NCBI RefSeq assembly: GCF_004297405.1
Contig: NZ_SCVC01000006.1
Span: forward strand, 860,815-924,814
Direction: 5' to 3'
Source: Reyranella sp.
GTDB lineage: Bacteria; Pseudomonadota; Alphaproteobacteria; Reyranellales; Reyranellaceae
DNA: 64,000 nucleotides
The position numbers and the translations under genes are program-made. This document shows, one piece after another, positions 15,855 through 23,792 of the stretch. Each line of letters opens with the position of its first letter. Position 1 is the stretch's first letter. A model generated the notes under the pieces. That model was not told the origin of the DNA and searched no databases. It was given only the letters and a program-made list of their open reading frames with translations.

Positions 15855-16823
15855 CTACTGACCCGGCTTGATGCCGGCGTCCTTGATCACTTTGGCCCAT
15901 TTCGGGATATCGGCGGCGATGGCTGCCCGGGTTTCCTCGGGCGTGCTGCCGACCAGATCGAGGCCCATGGCGGCAATCTTCTTCTTGAGCTCAGGATCGG
16001 CCAGCGCTTTCAGCGATTCCGCCCGCACCTTGTCGACGATCGGCTTGGGCAGCCCGGCCGGCCCTAAAAGCGCGAACCACGACGTCGCCTCGAAGCCCGG
16101 AAAGCCCTGCTCCGCCAGCGTGGGCAGATCGGGCGCCGAGGAGGTGCGCTTCAGCGACGTGACCGCGATGCCGCGCACGCGGCCGTCGCGCACCAACGGC
16201 ATGGCTGCGCCGGCGTTCTGGATACCCAGAGGCACGACGCCGCTCATCACGTCGGTGAGATTGGCCCCGCGGTAAGGGATGTGTTCCATCTTGATTCCGG
16301 CGAGATGGGCGAACAGCTCACCCGCGATATGCTGCGGCGTCCCCACTCCCGGCGTGCCGTAGGAGAGCTTGCCCGGATTGGCCTTGGCGTAGGCGATCAG
16401 CTCGGCGATCGACTTCACCGGCAGATCGTTGTTCACCACAAAGACCGATGGCATGACCAGCGAGGTCGAAATCGGCGTCAGGTCCTTCAACGGATCGAAA
16501 GGCAATGCCTGCATGCTGGGCAGGATGGTGATGGCGGCATTGCCCGACCACATCAACGTGTAGCCGTCGGGCGTGGCCTTGGCGACGCGATCGACGCCGA
16601 TGGCGCCGGAGTTGCCCGTAACGTTCTCGACCACCACCGGCTGGCCCCACGCTTCGGTGAATTTCTGTGCAAACAGGCGTGCGGTGACATCTGTGGCGCT
16701 GCCGGCGGTGAAGCCGACCACCAGCTTCACGGGCTTCTCGGGCCAGTTGGTTTGCGCTGCCGCGTGCTGGACGAGACCAAATGCCAACAGGCAGCCCGCG
16801 AGTGCGCGGACGATCGAATGCAT
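15855..16823 (-). CDS. Bug/TctC-family periplasmic solute-binding receptor
   Basis: A 322-residue protein. Signal MHSIVRALAGCLLAFGLVQHAAAQ, then the Bug hallmarks WPEKPVKLVVGFTAGSATDVTAR (first ligand loop), VVVENVTGNSGAIGVD, ATPDGYTLMWSG and the late LPTLAEQGFPGFEATSWFAL. The family binds carboxylates or aromatic acids and often has no matching transporter genes nearby, as here (the neighbours are a membrane protein and a lysozyme inhibitor). An orphan extracytoplasmic receptor; ligand unknown. Confidence 0.92.
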   Translation of the reverse strand: MHSIVRALAGCLLAFGLVQHAAAQTNWPEKPVKLVVGFTAGSATDVTARLFAQKFTEAWGQPVVVENVTGNSGAIGVDRVAKATPDGYTLMWSGNAAITILPSMQALPFDPLKDLTPISTSLVMPSVFVVNNDLPVKSIAELIAYAKANPGKLSYGTPGVGTPQHIAGELFAHLAGIKMEHIPYRGANLTDVMSGVVPLGIQNAGAAMPLVRDGRVRGIAVTSLKRTSSAPDLPTLAEQGFPGFEATSWFALLGPAGLPKPIVDKVRAESLKALADPELKKKIAAMGLDLVGSTPEETRAAIAADIPKWAKVIKDAGIKPGQ

Positions 16824-16905
16824 CGGTAGTTCCTCCCAGGCGTTATTTATCGCCGTTCGGCATCAGGCTATGGGATAGAGGATCACCGATCCAGTGTGGG
16901 GAAGA

Positions 16906-17298
16906 ATGACCATGCGCAGAGCGACCGTTCGTTTCCTCTTCCTGCCTTTGGCTCTCGCTGCGGTCGCCTGCCACGACGGTCCGCCGATCAAGGCGCCCGC
17001 GCCCGACCAGCCGATCTCGACCGTCCGCTACACCTGCCAGCAGAACAAGACGATCGTCGCCGACTACTTCGATGGGCCTTCACGTACGGCGCCGAACGGT
17101 CAGCCGATCCCCGGCGGCCGCGTCGCGATTTCGCTGAGTGATGGGCGGAAACTCAACCTGCCGCAGACCCTGTCGGGCTCGGGCATTCGCTACGCCAATG
17201 CGGACGAATCGTTCGTATTCTGGAGCAAGGGCAACACCGCCTTCGTCGAGGAAGGCAAGGCGATGACCTATGCCGGCTGCGTCGCCGCCAAAAGCTAG
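16906..17298 (+). CDS. mliC: MliC-family lysozyme inhibitor lipoprotein
   Basis: About 130 residues from ATG 16906 (GTG 16894 and ATG 16912 are alternatives). Signal ending LALAAVACHD gives a lipobox at the Cys. The mature part is the MliC/PliC fold: TVRYTCQQNKTIVADYFD, VAISLSDGRKLNLPQTLSGSG, FWSKGNTAFVEEG and a final Cys (MTYAGC) that pairs with the first. The family inhibits C-type lysozyme in the periplasm or on the surface, protecting peptidoglycan. Its stop interlocks with that of the amino acid permease gene (17295-17298). Confidence 0.85.
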   Translation: MTMRRATVRFLFLPLALAAVACHDGPPIKAPAPDQPISTVRYTCQQNKTIVADYFDGPSRTAPNGQPIPGGRVAISLSDGRKLNLPQTLSGSGIRYANADESFVFWSKGNTAFVEEGKAMTYAGCVAAKS

Positions 17299-17960
17299 CG
17301 ACGCCCTGCCAGAGCGCGGTTTTCGAGACGGCTGAGCAGTCGGACCAGCGGCCAGAGGATCAGGAAGTAGATCACGGCCGCCATGACGATCGGCGTCGGA
17401 TTGTAGGTGAGGCTCTGGGCCTGCCGCGCTTCGTAGAGCAGTTCCGGCACGGCGACGACGCTGCCGAGCGAGGTGAGCTTCACCACTTCCAGGGTGTTCG
17501 ACAGCAGGTCAGGCAACACGTTGCGCACCGCCTGAGGCAGCACGACATAGCGCATCGCCTGCATGCGGCTGAGGCCCGTGGAGCGCGCCGCCTCGACCTG
17601 TCCATTCGGCACGGAGTCGATGCCGGCCCGGAAGATTTCGCCGTAGTAGGAACCGGTGTTGAGGAAGAACGCGATCGCCACGCAGGCAAAGCCGCCCAGT
17701 TCCAGCCCGGCAAAGGGCAGGCCCGCGAACAGCAGGACCAGCAGCACCAGCGGCGGGAAGGCGCGGAAGAAATCGACCCAGGCCATCAGCGGCCAGCGCA
17801 CCAGCGGATGACGGATCGACGCCAGCAGCGCCAGGATCAGTCCGCCGAACAGGCCGAGCGGCACCACGATCAGCGACAGCAGGATGGTGTTCCACAGGCC
17901 CGACATCACGATCGGCCAGGCTGCGACGATGATGTCTAGATTGAAGAAGGTCTGGATCAT
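17295..17960 (-). CDS. Polar amino acid ABC transporter permease (HisM-type), second
   Basis: A 221-residue inner-membrane permease with five hydrophobic segments. The ATPase-contact (EAA) loop is QVEAARSTGLSRMQAMRYVVLPQAVRNVLPDL (about 121-152). It pairs with the permease at 17971, 10 bases upstream on the same strand, as the heterodimeric membrane part of a His/Glu/Asp-type importer whose ATPase and binding protein are the next two genes upstream. Confidence 0.92.
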   Translation of the reverse strand: MIQTFFNLDIIVAAWPIVMSGLWNTILLSLIVVPLGLFGGLILALLASIRHPLVRWPLMAWVDFFRAFPPLVLLVLLFAGLPFAGLELGGFACVAIAFFLNTGSYYGEIFRAGIDSVPNGQVEAARSTGLSRMQAMRYVVLPQAVRNVLPDLLSNTLEVVKLTSLGSVVAVPELLYEARQAQSLTYNPTPIVMAAVIYFLILWPLVRLLSRLENRALAGRR

Positions 17961-17970
17961 GGTGTCGCCC

Positions 17971-18651
17971 TCACCGCTTCCAGGCGAACTTGGTTTCGAT
18001 CCAGCGGGCAGCGACGACCACCGGGAAGAACAACACGATGTAGGCAGCAGCGCCCATCATCAGCGGCGACGGATTGTAGGAGTTCGACACGGCCGAACTC
18101 GCCTGCCCCAGTATCTCGGTGACGGCGACGACTGTGCCCAGCGCCGTGCCCTTGGTGATGGCGATGGTACGGTTGGTGAGCGGCGGGATGGTGAGCCGGA
18201 AGGCCTGCGGCAGGATCACGTTGAACAAAGTCTGACCATAGGACAGGCCGGTCGAACGCGAGGCTTCCCATTGCCCGCGCGGGATCGACGTGATGCCGGC
18301 CCAGAAGATCTCCTCGGAGAAGGCCATCAGCACCAAAGCGAGCGACAGCCAGGTCGAGACGAAGCCGGAAGGTGACGGGCCGGCATAGGGCAGCCCGAAA
18401 TACATCAGGACGATGATCACCAGCGGCGGCAGCGACCGGAACAGGTCGACGATGAAGATGATCAACCAGTTCAACGGCCGGATGCCGAGCGAGCGCAGCA
18501 GCGCCAGTGCAAGGCCCGCCCCCAGGCCGGTGACGACGATCAGGAGCGCGAGCTCGATCGTGACCACCATCCCCGACAGGATGTCCGGCAGGTACTTCGC
18601 CATGACCTTCGCGTTGAAGAAGGTCTCGACGAAACGGTCCCAACCACCCAT
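17971..18651 (-). CDS. Polar amino acid ABC transporter permease, first
   Basis: A 226-residue permease. EAA loop GQWEASRSTGLSYGQTLFNVILPQAFRLTIPPL (about 142-174). TM profile as in HisM/HisQ. Its ATG overlaps the stop of the ATPase gene by one base (18651) and it lies 10 bases before the second permease. Member of the four-gene importer operon 20255-17295. Confidence 0.92.
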   Translation of the reverse strand: MGGWDRFVETFFNAKVMAKYLPDILSGMVVTIELALLIVVTGLGAGLALALLRSLGIRPLNWLIIFIVDLFRSLPPLVIIVLMYFGLPYAGPSPSGFVSTWLSLALVLMAFSEEIFWAGITSIPRGQWEASRSTGLSYGQTLFNVILPQAFRLTIPPLTNRTIAITKGTALGTVVAVTEILGQASSAVSNSYNPSPLMMGAAAYIVLFFPVVVAARWIETKFAWKR

Positions 18652-19394
18652 CAGTGTCTCTGGATCTGCCCGATGAACGCCCGCGTGCGTTCGTGAGCCG
18701 GGTTCTCGAAGATGGCGGCCGGCGGCCCCTGCTCCACGATCAGCCCGTCATCCATGAACACCACGCGATCCGCGGCATTGCGGGCGAAGCCCATCTCGTG
18801 ACTGACTACGATCATGGTCATGCCGGTTTCACGCAACGACCGCATGACCTCCAGCACCGAGCCTACCAGCTCGGGATCGAGCGCACTGGTCGGCTCGTCG
18901 AACAGCATGACCCTGGGCTCGAGCGCGATCGACCGCGCGATGGCGACCCGCTGCTGCTGGCCGCCGGAGAGCTGGCCCGGCGTATGGTCGGCGCGGTCGG
19001 CGAGCCCGACCCGCTCCAGCGCCTTGCGCGCCAGCGTATCAGCTTCGGCGCGGCTTTTGCCGGCCACCTTGCGCAGCGCCAGGGTCACGTTGCCCAGCGC
19101 CGTCATGTGCGGATAGAGATTGAAGGACTGGAACACCATGCCGATGCGTTGACGCGCATGGTTGATGTCGGTCTTCGGGTCGAGCATATCGATGCCGTCG
19201 ACCACGACCGAACCGGAGGAAGGCTCCTCCAGCCGGTTGAGGCAACGCAGCAAGGTCGACTTGCCCGAGCCCGACGGCCCGATGACGAACACCAGCTCGC
19301 GTTCATCCACCTGGAGATCGACCCCCTTCAGGACATGAAGGGGGCCGAAATGCTTGTGGATGCCGCGGGCCTCTACAATGTGCTTCTGAACCAT
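18651..19394 (-). CDS. Amino acid ABC transporter ATP-binding protein (GlnQ/HisP-type)
   Basis: A 247-residue ATPase. Walker [22 protein letters not shown] (about 36-56), signature [18 protein letters not shown] (about 143-160), Walker [20 protein letters not shown] (about 165-183), H-loop [20 protein letters not shown] (about 198-217), all in the polar amino acid (PAAT) form. It energises import together with the two permeases and the binding protein upstream (9 bases away). Confidence 0.95.
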   Translation of the reverse strand: MVQKHIVEARGIHKHFGPLHVLKGVDLQVDERELVFVIGPSGSGKSTLLRCLNRLEEPSSGSVVVDGIDMLDPKTDINHARQRIGMVFQSFNLYPHMTALGNVTLALRKVAGKSRAEADTLARKALERVGLADRADHTPGQLSGGQQQRVAIARSIALEPRVMLFDEPTSALDPELVGSVLEVMRSLRETGMTMIVVSHEMGFARNAADRVVFMDDGLIVEQGPPAAIFENPAHERTRAFIGQIQRH

Positions 19395-19403
19395 CGGCTC
19401 GGA

Positions 19404-20255
19404 TCAGCCGCCGCACTTCAGTTCGTGCGGCGTCGGATCGTAGCCCGGCATGCCCGGCACGCCGTAGCCCGGCGTGATCACCACGGCGAGATCGTCGGCC
19501 TCGGGCTTCTTGCCGAACCACTTCTCGGCCATCTTGGCGATGGTGCCGTCCTTCTTCATGCAATCGAGTGCATCCTGGAGCTCGGCACGAAGCTGCGGAT
19601 TGTTCTTCGGCACGGGGGCCGCCCAATGCGCGCGCGTCTCCTTGAGCTCGAGATCGGCGACGAACTGCGGGTTCTTCGAGGCGGCGTAGACGATCGTCGT
19701 GTTGCCGCCCAAGGTGGCGTAGGCACGGCCCGAGAGCACGGCCTGCGTCGCGTCGGGCTGCGTGTCGTAGACCTGCACGGTGAAGCCGTGCTTCTCGCCC
19801 ATCTCCTTGGCGAGCTTCTCGTAGGGCGTGCCCTTGTTGACGGCGACCGCCTTGCCCTTGAGGTCTTCCCAGCCCTTGATCGGCGCGCTGCCCTTCTTGA
19901 TGCCGAACTGGAAAGACGTCCAGATATAGCCCGCCGTGAACAGCATGTTCTCGGCCCGCTCCTTGGTCACCGTCGTCGGCGCGGCAATGAAATCGTAGCG
20001 GCCGGCCTGCATGCCCGGGATCAGGGTCGAGAAGCTCACGGCGTCGATGACGATCTCACGCTTCATGCGCTTGGCGACCTCGTTGAAGAGGTCGATCTGG
20101 AACCCCTCGATGCCGCCGCCCAGCTTGGGCATGGCGTGCGGCGCGAAGGTGCCGTCGACGCCGGTGCGCAACGGCGGTTTCTTGTCCTGCGCCAGCGCCG
20201 GGCTTGCTGAGATCAGCGCCACGACAGCGAGCGCGACCAAACGACGATTCAACAT
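19404..20255 (-). CDS. Amino acid ABC transporter substrate-binding protein (SBP_bac_3)
   Basis: A 283-residue periplasmic protein. Start at ATG 20255 gives signal MLNRRLVALAVVALISASPALAQ; an upstream ATG at 20276 only adds residues before it. SBP_bac_3 features: LRTGVDGTFAPHA, EGFQIDLFNEVAKRMKREIV, IPGMQAGRYDFIAAPTTVTKERAE and the YAASKNPQF/C-terminal part. It binds a polar amino acid or derivative. It is the first gene of the importer operon and is divergent from the hydantoin-racemase-like gene across a 100-base gap, suggesting joint control with the hydantoin genes. Confidence 0.92.
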   Translation of the reverse strand: MLNRRLVALAVVALISASPALAQDKKPPLRTGVDGTFAPHAMPKLGGGIEGFQIDLFNEVAKRMKREIVIDAVSFSTLIPGMQAGRYDFIAAPTTVTKERAENMLFTAGYIWTSFQFGIKKGSAPIKGWEDLKGKAVAVNKGTPYEKLAKEMGEKHGFTVQVYDTQPDATQAVLSGRAYATLGGNTTIVYAASKNPQFVADLELKETRAHWAAPVPKNNPQLRAELQDALDCMKKDGTIAKMAEKWFGKKPEADDLAVVITPGYGVPGMPGYDPTPHELKCGG

Positions 20256-20355
20256 TTCGAATGCCTCCCTTCCCATTTTTCCAGGCCATTTTCCCCAGGC
20301 GGCGACGTTAGATCAGCCATTGTTGAATAGCAATTTAGAGGCCATCTTCGGCGCC

Positions 20356-21030
20356 ATGCCCGACCCCAGATCCGACCGTATCCTGGTCATCAACCCCAAC
20401 TCCACCGAAGCCGTAACCAAAGGCATCGATGCCACGATGGAACCGCTGCGCATAAAGGGCGGCCCGGCCATCGAGTGCGTCACCCTGAAGGAAGGTCCGC
20501 CTGGCATCGAGAACCAGGCGCATGTCGAACAGGTCGTCGGACTGATCGGCGAGATGGTCAAGAAACGCGACAACGATTGCTCGGCCTTCGTCATCGCCTG
20601 CTACTCCGATCCCGGCCTGCATGCGGCACGCGAACTGACGCTGAAGCCGGTCCTCGGCATCGCCGAGTGCGGCATCCTGACAGCGCTCACGCTCGGACAG
20701 CGCTTCGGCGTGATCTCCATCCTGCGGAAGTCGATTCCGCGCCACCTGCGCTATGTCGGGCAGATGGGCCTGAACGACCGCATGGCCGGCGATCGCGCGA
20801 TCGGGCTCGGCGTCGTCGAACTCAGTGACGAGGCGCGCACCTTCAGCCGCATGGCCGAAGTCGCCGCCGAGCTGCGCGACGAGGACGGAGCCGATGTGCT
20901 GGTCATGGGTTGCGCCGGCATGGCGCGTTACCGCGACCGCCTGCAGCGCCATGTCGGCCTCCCCGTCGTCGAGCCCAGCCAGGCCGCCGTCTCCATGGCG
21001 ATCGGGCGGACAAGGTTGGCCTGGGGCTAG
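20356..21030 (+). CDS. Asp/Glu/hydantoin racemase family protein
   Basis: A 224-residue cofactor-independent racemase. The start (DRILVINPNSTEAVTKGID) is typical of hydantoin racemases. The two catalytic cysteines are C82 in IACYSDPGL and C185 in VMGCAGM. Length matches hydantoin racemase (about 230-250). In a hydantoin pathway it interconverts D- and L-5-substituted hydantoins. ATG 20356 is used; the frame is open back to 20011 but that part is antisense to the importer gene. It is followed 20 bases on by the Rieske oxygenase, probably the same transcript. Confidence 0.85.
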   Translation: MPDPRSDRILVINPNSTEAVTKGIDATMEPLRIKGGPAIECVTLKEGPPGIENQAHVEQVVGLIGEMVKKRDNDCSAFVIACYSDPGLHAARELTLKPVLGIAECGILTALTLGQRFGVISILRKSIPRHLRYVGQMGLNDRMAGDRAIGLGVVELSDEARTFSRMAEVAAELRDEDGADVLVMGCAGMARYRDRLQRHVGLPVVEPSQAAVSMAIGRTRLAWG

Positions 21031-21050
21031 CGTAGTTTGAGTGAGGGTCC

Positions 21051-22187
21051 TTGACGCCGTCGCACCAGCATGAGTTTTCACGGCTCGACACTTTCACGGA
21101 TCCCGCGGCATTCGCCTTCGAGCAATCGAAGCTGGCGTCGATCTGGACCTTTCTCGGTCTTGCCAGTGACCTGCCCAACGACAACGACTGGTTCCGCACG
21201 TCACTGGCCTCGCGCTCGGTCTTCGTGCAGCGCTTCGGCAAGCAGCTGCGTGCTTTCGAGAATGTCTGCGCTCATCGCTCGTTTCCTCTGCGCAACGCCG
21301 ACAAGGGAAATGGCCCTGTCGTCTGTGGCTTCCATCACTGGCAATACGATCGGGAAGGTCGGGCCGTCGGAATCCCACAATGCCGCCAGCTGTTCGGCAA
21401 GACGCCGCACGAACTCAACGCCCGGCTGACCGAAGTCGAGATTGCCCTCTGCGGCGACTTCATCTTCGGCCGGTTCCGCGGCCTCGGTACAAGTGAAACG
21501 CTCGAGCAGTATCTCGCCGAAGGCTTCCCCATCCTGGAGGCCATGTCGGGAGGGCAAAGCAAGCGGCGTTCGATCAAAAAGATCAGTGAAAGCCAACTGG
21601 AAGTTCTGCCATCAGATCAATCTCGACGACTATCACATCGTTGCCGTCCATCCCGGCACGCTCGGCAAGCAGGGATACCTGAAGCCCGAAAGATGAGCTA
21701 CTTCCGTTTCGGACCGCACAGCGCCTACTTCACCACGCCCGACCGCACGGCGCTGGAGACGATGGCGACGGAATGCCGGGCGGGCGAATGGCGTTCGGCA
21801 GACTTCCGGTTGTTCCAGATGTTTCCCAATTTCATCGTCGCCCATTTCATGGTCGATCACGGCTTCTGGTATGTGGTCGTGCTGCAGCATGTGGCGGAGG
21901 GGCCGGATCGCACGACCATGCGCAGCTGGTTCTATCCCGCTCCCTTTCCGGCAGACCGCAGCCCGCTCAAACGCTGGACCATGCGTTTGACGGAGCTGGT
22001 ACGTCCTCACCTGGTGGGACTGGCCCTGCGTCATGTGCAGCGCCAAGACCATGCCGTCTGCGAAAACCACCAGACTGTCGCCCACCAGATGCCCGGGAAG
22101 CGGCGAGCCGGCGCCTTCGAAGAGCGAGCCGTCTGGTTCGAGGAAGCCTATAGAGAAGCGATGGCGCGCGGCGAGGCGTTGGCCTGA
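21051..22187 (+). CDS. Rieske aromatic-ring-hydroxylating oxygenase, alpha subunit, with two compensating frameshifts
   Basis: The open frame from TTG 21051 encodes 378 residues. The Rieske 2Fe-2S motif is intact: C73-A-H75 and C92-G-F-H95, 16 residues apart. After an A-run at 21576-21580 the reading frame should change: the +1 frame of 21581-21693 encodes VKANWKFCHQ then INLDDYHIVAVHPGTLGKQG, which contains the family's N-x2-D-x2-H-x4-H mononuclear-iron motif. The annotated frame instead reads a Ser/Arg-rich string there, then returns to sense at MSYFRFGPHSAYF. Removing one A near 21580 and adding one base near 21693 would restore a normal protein of about the same length. As it stands the catalytic iron site is lost. 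Either two sequencing errors or an inactivated gene. Confidence 0.82.
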   Translation: MTPSHQHEFSRLDTFTDPAAFAFEQSKLASIWTFLGLASDLPNDNDWFRTSLASRSVFVQRFGKQLRAFENVCAHRSFPLRNADKGNGPVVCGFHHWQYDREGRAVGIPQCRQLFGKTPHELNARLTEVEIALCGDFIFGRFRGLGTSETLEQYLAEGFPILEAMSGGQSKRRSIKKISESQLEVLPSDQSRRLSHRCRPSRHARQAGIPEARKMSYFRFGPHSAYFTTPDRTALETMATECRAGEWRSADFRLFQMFPNFIVAHFMVDHGFWYVVVLQHVAEGPDRTTMRSWFYPAPFPADRSPLKRWTMRLTELVRPHLVGLALRHVQRQDHAVCENHQTVAHQMPGKRRAGAFEERAVWFEEAYREAMARGEALA

Positions 22188-22200
22188 ACCGCGAGAACGC

Positions 22201-22827
22201 TCATTCCGCCGCCTTGGCTTTCACGACAGGCGCTGCCGGGAACTCCATGCGGTCGTCGGTACGGCAGTAGCGGTCGGCGAACATGCGACCGACCGGGTGG
22301 TACTTGTCCATGTGGACGCGCATCGCCTTGGGGTCCCACAGTTCGTCGCGGATGTGGAAGCGCAGCCCCTCGCCGATCACGAGCTGGCGGTCGTCCTTGA
22401 CGTTGATGACCTGCCAGGTCTTGCACTCCATCGACCACGGCGCATCGGCCAGCCGCGGCACCTTGACGTCGACCGACGGCGCGAGCTTCAGGCCGAGATA
22501 GTCGGGCTCACCCACGTTCGGCGGAAAGTCGCCGCTCGACTCGTGCATCACTCGCGCCAGCGGCTCGTCGGTCAGGTTGACCACGAATTCGCCCGTGCGC
22601 TCGATGTTCGTCCAAGTGTCCTTGATCCGCCCGTCCGGCCGCTTGTTGATGGCGAACATGCAGAGCGGCGGGTCTTCGGCGAAGACATTGAAGAAGCTGA
22701 AGGGCGCGGCGTTGACGATGCCGGTCGGCCCCAGCGTGGTCACCCAGGCGATGGGCCGCGGCAGCACGAAGGCGGTCAGTATCTTGTAGCGATCGTGATG
22801 GTTCACGTCGTCGACGGCGTATTGCAT
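22201..22827 (-). CDS. Flavin reductase family protein (FMN-binding split barrel)
   Basis: A 208-residue protein starting MQYAVDDVNHHDRYKILTAF (ATG 22827; the frame stays open to 22860). The split-barrel hallmarks are PRPIAWVTTLGPTG (about 23-36), NAAPFSFFNVFAEDPPLC (about 39-56) and NIERTGEFVVNLT (about 74-86). Such proteins reduce FMN with NAD(P)H or bind flavin. The gene starts 1 base after the D-carbamoylase stop, so it is the last gene of the hydantoin operon. It could feed electrons to an oxygenase (inference). Confidence 0.85.
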   Translation of the reverse strand: MQYAVDDVNHHDRYKILTAFVLPRPIAWVTTLGPTGIVNAAPFSFFNVFAEDPPLCMFAINKRPDGRIKDTWTNIERTGEFVVNLTDEPLARVMHESSGDFPPNVGEPDYLGLKLAPSVDVKVPRLADAPWSMECKTWQVINVKDDRQLVIGEGLRFHIRDELWDPKAMRVHMDKYHPVGRMFADRYCRTDDRMEFPAAPVVKAKAAE

Positions 22828-22828
22828 G

Positions 22829-23779
22829 TCAGTTACTCGGCTCCACTTTGACGCCGGCACGCTCGGAGATCAGCTTGTAGTGCTCCGGCCGGCGGTGTTT
22901 GGCGAAGTTGAAGGTGGTGTTGCGGATGTACTCGCCGAGCGACAGGTCGCAATCGTAGGAGATGACCTCGTCCTCCTCGGTCGTGCCCTTGGCGACGACT
23001 TCGCCAGTCGGCGCCACGATCACCGAGCCGCCGTGCAGCCAGAAGCCGTCTTCCTTGCCGGCCTTGGCGGTGGCCACGACCCAGATGCCGTTCTGGTAGG
23101 CCGCGGCCTGCAGCGAGAGCATGTGATGGAACACGCGCAGGTACGGCGGCTCGTGCGGCGCATAGACGTTGTCGCTCGGCGTGTTGTAGCCCAGCACGAC
23201 CATCTCGGCGCCCTTCAGGCCCATGACGCGGAAGGTCTCGGGCCAGCGCCGGTCGTTGCAGATGCACTGGCCGACGATCACGTCGTCCTTGAACATCTTC
23301 CAGACGTTGAAGCCGAAGTCGCCGACCTCGAAGTATTTCTTCTCGAGATGCTGGTATGGCACGTTCGGGCGATGATCGTCGTGGCCCGGCAAATGGACCT
23401 TGCGGTACTTGCCGACGAGCCGGCCGTCGGGCCCGACCAGGATCGAGGTATTGAAGTGGTGCGGCTTGCCGCCTTCCTCAGTGCGCTCGGCATAGCCCAG
23501 GTAGAAGCCGATGCCCTTGGAGCGCGCCAGCTCGAACAGCGGCAGCGTCTCCGGGCTCGGCATCTGGCTCTCGAAGTACTTCTCGACTTCGTTCGGGTCT
23601 TCCATCCAGTAGCGCGGGAAGAAGGTCGTGAGCGCGAGTTCGGGGAACACCACGAACTTCGAGCCACGCGAGTCGGCCTCCTTCAGCATCTCCATCATGC
23701 GCTTGACCACGCTTGCGCGGCTATCGGCACGATGGATTGGCCCGAGCTGGGCGGAAGAGACCTTCAGACGACGGGACAC
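22829..23779 (-). CDS. hyuC: N-carbamoyl-D-amino acid hydrolase (D-carbamoylase, nitrilase family)
   Basis: A 316-residue nitrilase-superfamily enzyme. The Glu-Lys-Cys triad is E47 (FPELALTTFF), K127 (YRKVHLPGH) and C174 (CNDRRWPE). The stretches ELALTTFFPRYW, GKYRKVHLPGH and CNDRRWPETFRVMGL, and the length, are those I associate with characterised Agrobacterium-type D-carbamoylases (about 304 residues). It hydrolyses N-carbamoyl-D-amino acids to D-amino acid, CO2 and ammonia. It lies 13 bases after the D-hydantoinase stop and 1 base before the flavin reductase. Assignment is strong; strict D-specificity is inference from similarity. Confidence 0.9.
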   Translation of the reverse strand: MSRRLKVSSAQLGPIHRADSRASVVKRMMEMLKEADSRGSKFVVFPELALTTFFPRYWMEDPNEVEKYFESQMPSPETLPLFELARSKGIGFYLGYAERTEEGGKPHHFNTSILVGPDGRLVGKYRKVHLPGHDDHRPNVPYQHLEKKYFEVGDFGFNVWKMFKDDVIVGQCICNDRRWPETFRVMGLKGAEMVVLGYNTPSDNVYAPHEPPYLRVFHHMLSLQAAAYQNGIWVVATAKAGKEDGFWLHGGSVIVAPTGEVVAKGTTEEDEVISYDCDLSLGEYIRNTTFNFAKHRRPEHYKLISERAGVKVEPSN

Positions 23780-23792
23780 GTTCTTCTCTCCT

